The notes under the pieces are model-generated. The model was given only the letters and a program-made list of their open reading frames with translations. It had not been told where the DNA came from and made no database searches. Positions 50,301-62,300 of a stretch of 64,000 nt of DNA are shown here, piece by piece. The number at the start of each line of letters is the position of its first letter. Within the stretch, counting starts at the first letter, position 1. A program made the position numbers and the translations under genes. Origin of the DNA: Incurvaria masculella (taxonomy: Eukaryota > Arthropoda > Insecta > Lepidoptera > Incurvariidae); NCBI GenBank assembly GCA_946894095.1, contig OX335655.1:8866001-8930000 (forward strand). Reading direction: 5' to 3'.

Positions 50301-53300
50301 CTTTCACGTAAAAACTACTGAATGGATTCTAATGAAACTTTACAATAATATAGCTTATACATCAGAATAACACATAGGCTACAATTTATGTGCCCATGGG
50401 CTTTAGAACTTTCACGGGGCTGCGAAAACGATGCCGGTAGCGCTACTTCACACTAGGGGGAGAGGAGCCGGGGGCGGTGGCGGGGAGCGGCGGCGGGGGG
50501 AGGGCAGACGTCGTGACTGTTTGGTGTCCGTTTGGCGAATTTTCAAGGCACTAGCGATTTGTAAAACTTAGTACATGTACATTTAACTACCCGGGAATTA
50601 GGATTGGCTAAATAAATTCAGTTCCGCTTACGCTAAGATGGGGCTGTCATACAAACTGCAATGCTATGCACGGCTCGGCTTTGCGGCGGCAGCGCTTACT
50701 TTTACTGAAGTACGGCTTGGTATTTCCTGCAACTTTAGGACTACTTGGCATCACGCTAAATCGCCGGAGGAGCGACCACCAGAATAAAATCCTTGAGAAC
50801 CAATTACTCGATTTAGATGTGCATTGTATCTACGTCTAGCCTGATTCTACTAAAAACTTATAGATTACATAATATAACGCTTCATTACCAGAAGGGTAAG
50901 TAGTGAGTCTTAAAGTCTTATAACATGCGAACCACTTACCTGATTTATATGCGTATTTTATCAATGTATAGCATCTCTGGGAGCAGTCAGGTTCGAGATG
51001 GGTTACTGTTTTCGATGTTGAGGCTGGCTGTGGGTTGGAGTCCACGCAAAACTTACCTACGTTACACGTTATTTACTAGGTAAGCAATGTAGCAGTGAAA
51101 GTGCAGAAAGGTTCTCGCGGCAAATGTTTTTTTTTAAATAGCCACCAAACGTCAACGAAGCTCTAAATGGGAATTATTGGATGTTTCTCATTAAATCATG
51201 CTATTTCGGCTCGAACGATCTTGATTAAATTTGGTACATAGATACATTGTCCTGGACCAGTTTGACCCTATTTTGGACCAGTCATGTGGGCTACTTTTTA
51301 TCCATGAGATAGTTTAGCCGACACTAACCCGAGCGGAGCCGGGTACCGCAGCTAGTAAATAATATAAAGGGGAAAGTTTGTAATAATGGATGGATGGATG
51401 GATGGATGGATGGATGGATGGATGGATGGATGGATGGATGTTTGTTACTCTTTCACGTAAAAACTACTGAATGGATTCTAATGAAACTTTACAATAATAT
51501 AGCTTATACATCAGAATAACACATAGGCTACAATTTATGTGCCCATGGGCTTTAGAACTTTCACGGGGCTGCGAAAACGATGCCGGTAGCGCTACTTCAC
51601 ACTAGGGGGAGAGGAGCCGGGGGCGGTGGCGGGGAGCGGCGGCGGGGGGAGGGCAGACGTCGTGACTGTTTGGTGTCCGTTTGGCGAATTTTCAAGGCAC
51701 TAGCGATTTGTAAAACTTAGTACATGTACATTTAACTACCCGGGAATTAGGATTGGCTAAATAGAATTCAGTTCCGCTTACGCTAAGATGGGGCTGTCAT
51801 ACAAACTGCAATGCTATGCACGGCTCGGCTTTGCGGCGGCAGCGCTTACTTTTACTGAAGTACGGCTTGGTATTTCCTGCAACTTTAGGACTACTTGGCA
51901 TCACGCTAAATCGCCGGAGGAGCGACCACCAGAATAAAATCCTTGAGAACCAATTACTCGATTTAGATGTGCATTGTATCTACGTCTAGCCTGATTCTAC
52001 TAAAAACTTATGGATTACATAATATAACGCTTCATTACCAGAAGGGTAAGTAGTGAGTCTTAAAGTCTTATAACATGCGAACCACTTACCTGATTTATAT
52101 GCGTATTTTATCAATGTATAGCATCTCTGGGAGCAGTCAGGTTCGAGATGGGTTACTGTTTTCGATGTTGAGGCTGGCTGTGGGTTGAAGTCCACGCAAA
52201 ACTTACCTACGTTACACGTTACTTACTAGGTAAGCAATGTAGCAGTGAAAGTGCAGAAAGGTTCTCGCGGCAAATGTTTTTTTTTAAATAGCCACCAAAC
52301 GTCAACGAAGCTCTAAATGGGAATTATTGGATGTTTCTCATTAAATCATGCTATTTCGGCTCGAACGATCTTGATTAAATTTGGTACATAGATACATTGT
52401 CCTGGACCAGTTTGACCCTATTTTGGACCAGTCATGTGGGCTACTTTTTATCCATGAGATAGTTTAGCCGACACTAACCCGAGCGGAGCCGGGTACCGCA
52501 GCTAGTAAATAATATAAAGGGGAAAGTTTGTAATAATGGATGGATGGATGGATGGATGGATGGATGGATGGATGGATGGATGGATGTTTGTTACTCTTTC
52601 ACGTAAAAACTACTGAATGGATTCTAATGAAACTTTACAATAATATAGCTTATACATCAGAATAACACATAGGCTACAATTTATGTGCCCATGGGCTTTA
52701 GAACTTTCACGGGGCTGCGAAAACGATGCCGGTAGCGCTACTTCACACTAGGGGGAGAGGAGCCGGGGGCGGTGGCGGGGAGCGGCGGCGGGGGGAGGGC
52801 AGACGTCGTGACTGTTTGGTGTCCGTTTGGCGAATTTTCAAGGCACTAGCGATTTGTAAAACTTAGTACATGTACATTTAACTACCCGGGAATTAGGATT
52901 GGCTAAATAGAATTCAGTTCCGCTTACGCTAAGATGGGGCTGTCATACAAACTGCAATGCTATGCACGGCTCGGCTTTGCGGCGGCAGCGCTTACTTTTA
53001 CTGAAGTACGGCTTGGTATTTCCTGCAACTTTAGGACTACTTGGCATCACGCTAAATCGCCGGAGGAGCGACCAACAAAATAAAATCCTTGAGAACCAAT
53101 TACTCGATTTAGATGTGCATTGTATCTACGTCTAGCCTGATTCTACTAAAAACTTATAGATTACATAATATAACGCTTCATTACCAGAAGGGTAAGTAGT
53201 GAGTCTTAAAGTCTTATAACATGCGAACCACTTACCTGATTTATATGCGTATTTTATAAATGTATAGCATCTCTGGGAGCAGTCAGGTTCGAGATGGGTT

Positions 53301-56300
53301 ACTGTTTTCGATGTTGAGGCTGGCTGTGGGTTGGAGTCCACGCAAAACTTACCTACGTTACACGTTACTTACTAGGTAAGCAATGTAGCAGTGAAAGTGC
53401 AGAAAGGTTCTCGCGGCAAATGTTTTTTTTTAAAATAGCCACCAAACGTCAACGAAGCTCTAAATGGGAATTATTGGATGTTTCTCATTAAATCATGCTA
53501 TTTCGGCTCGAACGATCTTGATTAAATTTGGTACATGGATACATTGTCCTGGACCAGTTTGACCCTATTTTGGACCAGTCATGTGGGCTACTTTTTATCC
53601 ATGAGATAATTTAGCCGACACTAACCCGAGCGGAGCCGGGTACCGCAGCTAGTATTGAAATATTTTAGGGCAGATCCAATGTACTAATCCTATTTTGTGG
53701 CCAACAGCTTTTCAAAGGTGCGTTCTTCTATTGCGAGGGCGCCAACATAAAGAACGTGAGGAACAAGACGGAGTGCCTCGCGATCGACGGCAACGTGTGG
53801 ATCAACCGCAAGTACAACTTCGACGACCTCGGCAAGGCGCTCATGTCACTGTTCGTGCTGAGCTCGCGCGACGGCTGGGTCAACATCATGTACACGGGAC
53901 TCGACGCAGTCGGCGTAGATCAGCAGGTGAATTGCACTCTGCGCTTGCTTTAGATGCCGCTGGTCATTGCGGCCCGCATATATATCACCTCAATACTCCA
54001 TTCCATTGGAGAAAAAAAGCAGATAGAAGACGTATTTTATTGATGATACCCCAGATGTAGACATATTGACAAAAGAGACTTAGGATAGGAATGTCCTACT
54101 TTACCTTACTATACCAATAATTTAGTACTCTTGGTTTCTATGCAGAGTTTTTGATTTTGTGGGCTTGCGTCGCCGTAGTTGTTTGGTTCGGCGTTCTGCG
54201 TCAGCAGGCTGGTGGGGAAAGGGTGTTTGGCGTTAGCCTCTTGGCTATGTTACAGGCAGTGCCTGCTGCTGCAAGCAGATCGATGGGTGGTAGCCTCCAG
54301 TTTACTGTTGCCCTAGTTAAGTCGGACGGTACCTACCTAACGGAGAGTTAGGACCGGACGACACCTCCGGTGCTAGTATGGAGAACTAGAAGTTCAAAAG
54401 CTAGTAGTTGTGCTAACCTATCCAGCTGCATAGACATGGAATAGAGAGATTCATTAGGAGTATGCTAAATAAATATCTCCGGAGATATAGGAGTCTGCCT
54501 ATTTGTTGTGCTGAGCGTGGATTAAAACGTTAACATCTTCGGTTGCGAGCTGTGAGCGTGCATAACAGCTAGCTCCGGTACGTATCTGGAGCATAGTCGC
54601 AGGGTCTTTATGGGCGGAATCTTTGATGCGTCGTCACGCTTGAACGCTCAAACATTTTCTGAGATTTGGAAAAAAAAAACCAGGAAAAGTTGCGAATGCT
54701 TAGCCTAGAGGCCACATCCTTATTCATATATCCAATGCAAACTCTTTCCGCACAAACGATACTCGGTCCTTAGGGTAAAGCATATCCTTGTCTCTTCGAA
54801 AACCGTCGGTGACTTGTGTGAACGTGACTTCAAAGATAAGCATTGTCCTGATGAGCAGGTTGTCAAGTACGGATGGATTGTGTTCGCAGCCGATAGTGAA
54901 CTACTCAGAGTGGCGGCTACTGTACTTCATCGCGTTCATTCTGCTGGTGGGCTTCTTCGTGCTGAACATGTTCGTGGGCGTGGTGGTGGAGAACTTCCAC
55001 CGTTGCCGCGAGGAGCAGGAGAAGGAGGAGCGGGTGCGGCGCGCCGCCAAGCGGGCGCTGCAGATGGAGAAGAAACGAAGAAGTAACCATGCTCTTTTAT
55101 CTCAATCTGTTGTAGACGGTCATTGGCCCCGGATTGTGGAGTGTTTTTAGTCAAATTTAGGATGGGCAATAAATGTTATTGTGTTTCTGAAGTTGAACCT
55201 ATCTGTGTGGAATGTACTTCAGTGATTTAAAATTCGGATTTTGCCGCCTGAAAAATCCACCCTGTCAAATTCCCTCTTTATTTGCTTTTCTTTGAACAGA
55301 TGCAACTATATACATTGCTAAAGGGCTGTTCAATTACGTCATAGATTTTTATGTAATGCCGCCTTCTAGATTCCTTAAAAAAACTAGCGAATCGCCTAAA
55401 TGCAAATATTCTCGAATTTTCAGAAATGCACGAGCCACCGTACTACTCCAACTACTGTCAGACGCGTCTGTTCGTTCACAACGTGGTCACCTCCAAGTAC
55501 TTCGACCTCGCGATCGCCGGCGTCATCGGGCTCAACGTGGTCACCATGGCCATCGAGTACTACCGCATGCCGCCCGCGCTCCAGTACGCGCTCAAGATAT
55601 TCAACTACTTCTTCACCGCCGTCTTCATCCTGGAGGCGATCATGAAGCTGGTCGCGCTCGGCATCAAGATCTACATGAAGGACAAGTGGAACCAGCTCGA
55701 CGTCATCATTGTGATTCTGTCGATAGTCGGTATGTACCGTGATATTTTAATATCACTAGAGTCATTGTAATTTCGCGGAAATAAATCGTCTCCGTTTCTT
55801 GGACTCCCAAGATGTCTGGACCGATTTTGATGAAATGTTCAGGTGATATTCAAATTAGCTCAGCGGGTAATTCTGTCCAATTCGGAAGCATAAAAGTTCT
55901 TTTGGGGAATCCCAAAATTAAATTGACCCGAGCAGCGCTGGGTAACTCAGCTAGTAAACAATAAAAAAATATAAAATCAAGTGTCTGACAATATAACGGT
56001 GACAAGCAGTGATATGTAATTCTTCTCATACATACAATTCTGTCGCCTGTTGCGGTATTCCGATATTCTGTCTTTGTTTGCGTTTTTTTATGTAATTGTT
56101 GCACGGTTTACCACACAATTGCACATTTTTGGGGCGAATTATCAGCCAGAGGCGACGCACAGGCGTATCACGACAGCGAGCAGCGGTCTGGCGACAAAGT
56201 GGTGTCCCCGCGACGCATAGAATAGGTACCACTCTCGTTACGTGGAAGGACCTGTCCTCACGTAGTAATATTGATGTCAATGGTGACAGGTATCGTGCTG

Positions 56301-59300
56301 GAGGAGCTGCAGACAAACATCATCCCCATCAACCCGACGATAATGCGGGTGATGCGCGTGCTGAGGATAGCGCGGGTGCTGAAGCTGCTCAAGATGGCGA
56401 AGGGCATCAGGGCGCTGCTGGACACGGTTATGCAGGCGCTACCGCAGGTCGGCAACCTGGGCCTGCTGTTCTTCCTGCTCTTCTTCATATTCGCCGCGCT
56501 CGGGGTCGAGCTGTTCGGGAGGCTCGAGTGTTCCGATGAGATCCCATGCCAAGGTAAAGCCTGTTTTTGTACAAATAGTAACTACCTATTTTTGTGTTCC
56601 GAAAACCTCACCGTACCATGTTCAATTAACTCGCCGGGAGAACAGGCAAGTTCGTGAATAAATCAGACGTTTATAGATGAATCTCGGGTTTTATTGCGTA
56701 CAATGCTAGCTGTCAAACGAGGTGTTATTGGGCCAACTGAACTGATTTTTTTTTTTTTTGTTTTTCCTTTGTGGCCTCTGTCGTTATTGAAGCGACAATT
56801 TGCCAGCGTCGAGTTTCACTTGATCTTTTTCGGTTAAATACTTTTAATGAAGTAATGGATGAATAATTTGGAGTAGATTATATGAATGCCAAATATTTTG
56901 AGAAATCTCGCAAATTCTTTCACAAACTTGAAATTAAGTATAAAAACAATAATACCTACTTCGGTTGAACCTAAATAAATGAACTAAATACACGGTGTTC
57001 GGTAATAGGTACTACAACCCGAAAACCTCATGTACAGTTTCATGAACTGAATCTTTTGCGGTATGTCTTTTTTTTATTAAAGGTAATTTTTTTCCAGAAC
57101 TTTCAAAATCATAAGTTTAAGTTTTTGTGTCTAACTGTATCAATATTTTCCCTCATTCATCGCCTACTAGTAGCGTAGCATGGCGAAGAGATACACAACT
57201 TTACGATAGACCCAGAGCTAACTTTACGTCTGCAGAGACAAGTTGCCATTTCGGGACTTCGCTAAGCGGCTTCGGCTAGCACTAAATAAATATGAAAAAC
57301 AAAATTATTTTCATAGCCGTTTCATTCAGTGCAGTTATGTGCAGTGCTCCCAACTCGGGCATGATTAAACCTACCAACGTAGGTAGCAATTTTAGGAAGA
57401 GGGACCTACATCTTTAAATGGAATCTGATCCATGAAACAGGTCCTGACGTAGAATCAATAATTTAACAAGAGTTTTAACAGCCCTAGGATTAAAACCCGA
57501 CACCTTTTTATGGAAAGCTCGACATTTGGCTCCGTACACGCGTTCCATGTATCAGTGAAGTAAGAATACATTTTTTAAAGAAAGAAAGCTAAAAAAACCC
57601 TACTTTTATACTTTCTTTAATTAATGTATCCTCGCTTCACGGTGGATTCTACAAAGATATCATATTCGTTTAAAAAAGCGACGTACTTGCTTTTTTTTAT
57701 TAAAAATTTTCAATTTTTTTTTAATGAATACCAGATACCTGTGAATAAATTATGGCCAAATAACTCAATCTGTGAAATGTGAATTATTTGGAAAAGCAAC
57801 ATTCACAATCAATAATTTAAAAATTATGTCCTTCGCTCATCTATCTACCCATTCATTAGGGGATTTCTAAGATTCCCTGTTACGTACCTAGTGCGTAGTG
57901 CCGTAGTAACAAATTGACCCGGTCGAGTTCATTCATGCAACACAACGCACGTGCAGGAGCTGAGTCTGGTTTATGCACGTAATTACTCGTTGTTGCCAGC
58001 TACTCACTACAAAAGTCTGTTCTCTCACATAAACTTTAATCCCTTAGTAATTTTGACACACTGAGCATTAGCGTAGCAGGCAAGAAGCCAGTGCAACGAG
58101 CTTTTATTTTTGTATGTGACTTGGTATGGATGGTTACTACCACACACATTGTCACATTAGCCCAATACATCGTATCACCGAAAGAATAAGGTGCAATTCC
58201 AGGACGTTCCCGTAATGAGCACGCCTACATTTAACCGAATGGAAAACGCGAAGAATTTTTTATTCCCGCTTGGACCAACTTTTCATTTAATGCGATGGTA
58301 CCAAGTAGGGGAAGGGGACCTACAGTTTTACATGGATACAGGTTAGGAATAAAAATTATTTAGTTACAGGCCAAATTAAATTCTCAATACTACTGCTAGT
58401 GTATCTCTCATATGAGATGGGCGATGGGATCGAAAAGCAATGAAAAGGTACGTATAGGATAGGTATGGCTAAAAACTAATAACACTCATAACTCAATACG
58501 ATATTCTAGATAACTACCCACTTAGACTGTTTTCTAACAATAATTCGGAAAACAATACTATCTAATATTAATGATTTAAAAATAATAGTAGAAGCTCTTT
58601 TACCTCACCTCGAATACACATTTCTGGGAATTTCGTCGGCTTTAGCGTAAGCTCTTTTACTTTTCTGTGGACCTGGTAAAAAGTATTGTTTCTCTTCTCC
58701 ACTGCATCAAACCTCACATAGAGGGACAAAGAAAGATAATTTGAGTTTACAAGCGCACTTGTATTACCTACTATTACTCAACTTATTTAACATGGAGTCT
58801 CACAACGTAAAAGGATTAGGAGAACTTGCCGAGATAATGGCGACATGCTGCCAAACTCTCACTATTGATAGGTATTATTTACAAGCAGTGTGGCAATGGT
58901 AACGTAAACAAATCCTGCTTGATCTATCTTGTCCGAATATCTTGCTCAACTTGGTAAGTTCCGTTGTCTACGGAATTCGGTTAAGACATTACAACTTAAA
59001 TAATTATCCTTTTTCTTGTTACCTACAATTACCTTATTTTGGGACGGATTCCGTCGTGGTGTATTCCTTTACCGGGCGACGTGATAGGTACCTACCTACA
59101 TGGATCACAAACCTGCGCGCCTCATCGATGAGCGAATCAGCTAGTCAAGTCTTCCCGTGCATGTCTAAAGATGTAACTTAGGGTTTAGAGCTCATTGCTT
59201 TAGGCCAAGATTACTTGTCACGCTCTTTCTACTAAGTCTAACAGTGGATCAACGTCTTCGTGCTTGCTGCATGATTTATCTTCGGATATTTGGCTGAAGG

Positions 59301-62300
59301 CAGTGGTCGGTATTGTGCAACATTTTGTCATTTAATCTTGCGGTAAAATATTCATTATTCTGCTTACACTGGTAAGCGGTATTATAGCCTGATATGTGGA
59401 CGTATGTACACATATTAACATTGCAAAGTTATAATTTTCATAGCTTAGATGATTATTTTGTAACATCAGTACATTCGTTTAAAATAACTTGGATGAGGTC
59501 CTCTTAATTTCGTCGGGTAATAAACAAAACTTTTGCGTCGTACGCATGCAGGTGTTCTCGCTGCTCAGTAGTTCAGTACCTAACATGTCTCGTCACGTGG
59601 CGCGGCGCGGGGCGGCTGCTCGATTTCATGTGATTGAGATTACGCGAAAGGTTGTGTTTTGTATGGTTTTCGTGAAGTGCATTTAATTTTTATGTATCGG
59701 TGCTTGAAATTAATCAAATACTGTGCGTTTCTAGCGATTGGAAGCAGTATTTTTAGTGGTTGGTGAGTGACGCATTTTTTAGATTAAGTTGTTTTAGTTT
59801 GTTTATGTGACTGGACATGCATTAGCCCATCACAACGCATTCCCGAATGGTGCCATGCCAAGACCTTCCCTTTATGAGCATGACTTCATTTAACTGGATG
59901 AAATACACGGTCATTTTTTCATCGCCGCTTCGGCCATCTTTTCATCCAATGGGACCTAGTTTTACCTGGATTCCGAACCATGGAACAGCTCGCACGCATT
60001 CGTAACAAATGTTAACTCAGAAAAAGAAAGAAAGAATTAAAGGGGCCGGGCGGAGATTTGCACCCAGATATCTGGGATGGAAGGCAAGTAAACAGTAAAC
60101 CCGTCGCGCCCCTAAGCCATGAGCCTTGTGATTATTCATTAATCATATCAAATGCTCATAGTCCATTAATTAATACCTATGTTAGAAGCTTATTTAACAA
60201 ATAACAGAAATTACCTGAGTAGGTATGCAATTGCAAATGACATACCTACTGTCGTATTCAGAGTGGGCGGACTAACTTTAGTGCGTGAATTATTGCCGGA
60301 CAAACCCGGTTTTTGTATGGTAAGTCCAGTGCTAATCCCGTACTAAGTTTTGACACGGTCACTGTGAATAAGACTGTAAGTACCTACATTATGTTTACGC
60401 CGTCGCGCGTCGGACAGGATCATAACAGGATTATTGGGCGCTTTTTATGTGTAGGAATGAATCGGCAGTTCCAATGGCGGACGATATGACCTAGGTAAGC
60501 AGTTTAAGTGCGCATCGGACGCTTATGAATGTGTATTATTGTTATAAGCAGCCCCCCTAAAAGTTAGAAATACCATGGACCTAGTCGGTCGGGAGTGGGA
60601 CAAATGATGATAAAATATGTAGGCCCCCCTGCCCCCCCCTGCTTAATTTCGTGTTGTATGCACCTACCCTGAGTCGTTATATGGGAATGTTGTTAATGGG
60701 AAACCTATAGGCACTACCTACTTGTAGCTTGCGCGGCGTGTCGAGGCGCGCTGTTTCCAAGCTCCCTACCAGGCGCACTTTTAGGCGCGCAAGGTATGCA
60801 AAGGTGTGTGTCCATTCATAAAACGCGGGCAAATCTTAGTACACTGACACGATAAATTGATCTGGATTTATGATTTTGAAAGCGGTAAAAAAAAACCTTT
60901 AATAAAAAAAAGACATACCGCAAACGATTCCCTTCATGAAACTGTACATGAGGTTTTTGGGGTGTAGTACCTATTTCCGAACACCGTGTATATTGGAAGT
61001 TCCCACATAAAAATAAACATTACAACTTAAAAATATTACACATAAGAGGATAACATGAATCTTAACTATTTACAATAAAGAGTAAATTATAATTTAATAT
61101 CATTGTTTCTGATAAATTTGGACAGAATATTAAGTACTGAGGGTTGATCAAGGGTTAGTAGCGTGTTGATGTTAGTAAGAAGAGCAATTTTAGAGTCAGA
61201 GAGTAATTTAAATAACGACGGAGTTTTATTGTTAAGAGAGCACGAGAAAAAAATGTGGTCAAGGTTTCCCTCCTGTAGTCCGCATTCACAAAGGGACGAG
61301 TCTCTGGCAGGGATCTTAGCCAAGAATACAGGAGAACAGCAATGCCCAAGTCTCATTCTACATATGATGGAAGTTTCCTTTTTTGGCAGATTTTTGTGTT
61401 TTGAAAACCATGGTTTTGTAGGTAACTGAACTGATATTTACAAGTTAGCGTGGTACGAAATGAAACCAAACGTCAGATTGAATCGTGATCTATGGTAGTC
61501 CTTTGAGAACCATGGAAATCAACAGGACTTTTTGGGAGTTTCGGAATCCATGGGAATGTCGAAATCACATGCCAATCTTTATTGCCTATATACTTGTAAT
61601 CTCGGTGTACACTTTTTGCTCGAGTGACTGACCCCTCGCCGAAACTAATTCCGATGACAGCAACGTAGTTAGGTACGTATTTAATTCGCTTACGAATTCG
61701 GGACCCGCAACCTCGAATTTTTTACACTAAATAGCGTCCTGTGAAGTTCTTGCGTGTGTATGTACAGCTCGTGCTCTAGGGGCTAGAGGACTTGCCTTTC
61801 ATGCGAGAGATCTAAGTCCAAATCCTCGCCCGGACATTTTTTTTTTCTTTTTATGCGACCCGACATCGATGGCTAATACCACACAACTACCGTTATGATA
61901 TTAGCCCAATACACCACATTCCCGAAGGAATTTGGTGCCATGCCAGGACCTTCCCTTTATGAACACGGCTACATTGAACTGGATGGAAAACACGGACAAT
62001 TTTTCATTGCCGCTTCGACCATCTTTTCATACAATGCGATGGTACCAACCCGGGCGGGCTTAAACCCTACCACCTAGTAGGGGGAGGGGACCTACAGTTT
62101 TACATGGATTCCGAACCATGGAGCAGCTCGCATTCGTGATGAAAATGCACTTATCGAACTCGGAAAGAGAAAGACAGTGGTGCATGTCGGTATTGAACCC
62201 AGGTCTCTGGTATGCTAGGCCAGTCCCCGCGCCACTAGGCTACGAGCCGCTCAAAATGCAACACTTTCTTTCTCTTTCTGAGTTGGATAAGTGCATTTCG

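Larger units (their letters stand above)
49347..53707 (+). other. Intron 24 (4.4 kb)
   Basis: Contains a 5S-headed SINE (49797-50187) followed directly by three head-to-tail Helitron copies (50198-53652), which make up most of the intron. 49350-49790 shows nothing recognised beyond a tRNA B-box-like gtattgaaccc near 49693. Confidence 0.8.
55730..56289 (+). other. Intron 27, repeat-filled
   Basis: Contains a Helitron 3' end (cccgagcagcgctgggtaac, ctcagctag) at 55920-55955 and the repeat at 56088-56283 that runs up to the exon 28 acceptor. Confidence 0.75.

Noticed and set aside
50836..51045. 69-codon minus-strand frame repeated three times (also 51986, 53132)
   Set aside because: It is repeated only because the Helitron is; no protein family recognised.
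54151..54351. 66-codon plus-strand frame in intron 25
   Set aside because: No channel similarity and no phase-compatible splice sites; perhaps a transposon relic.
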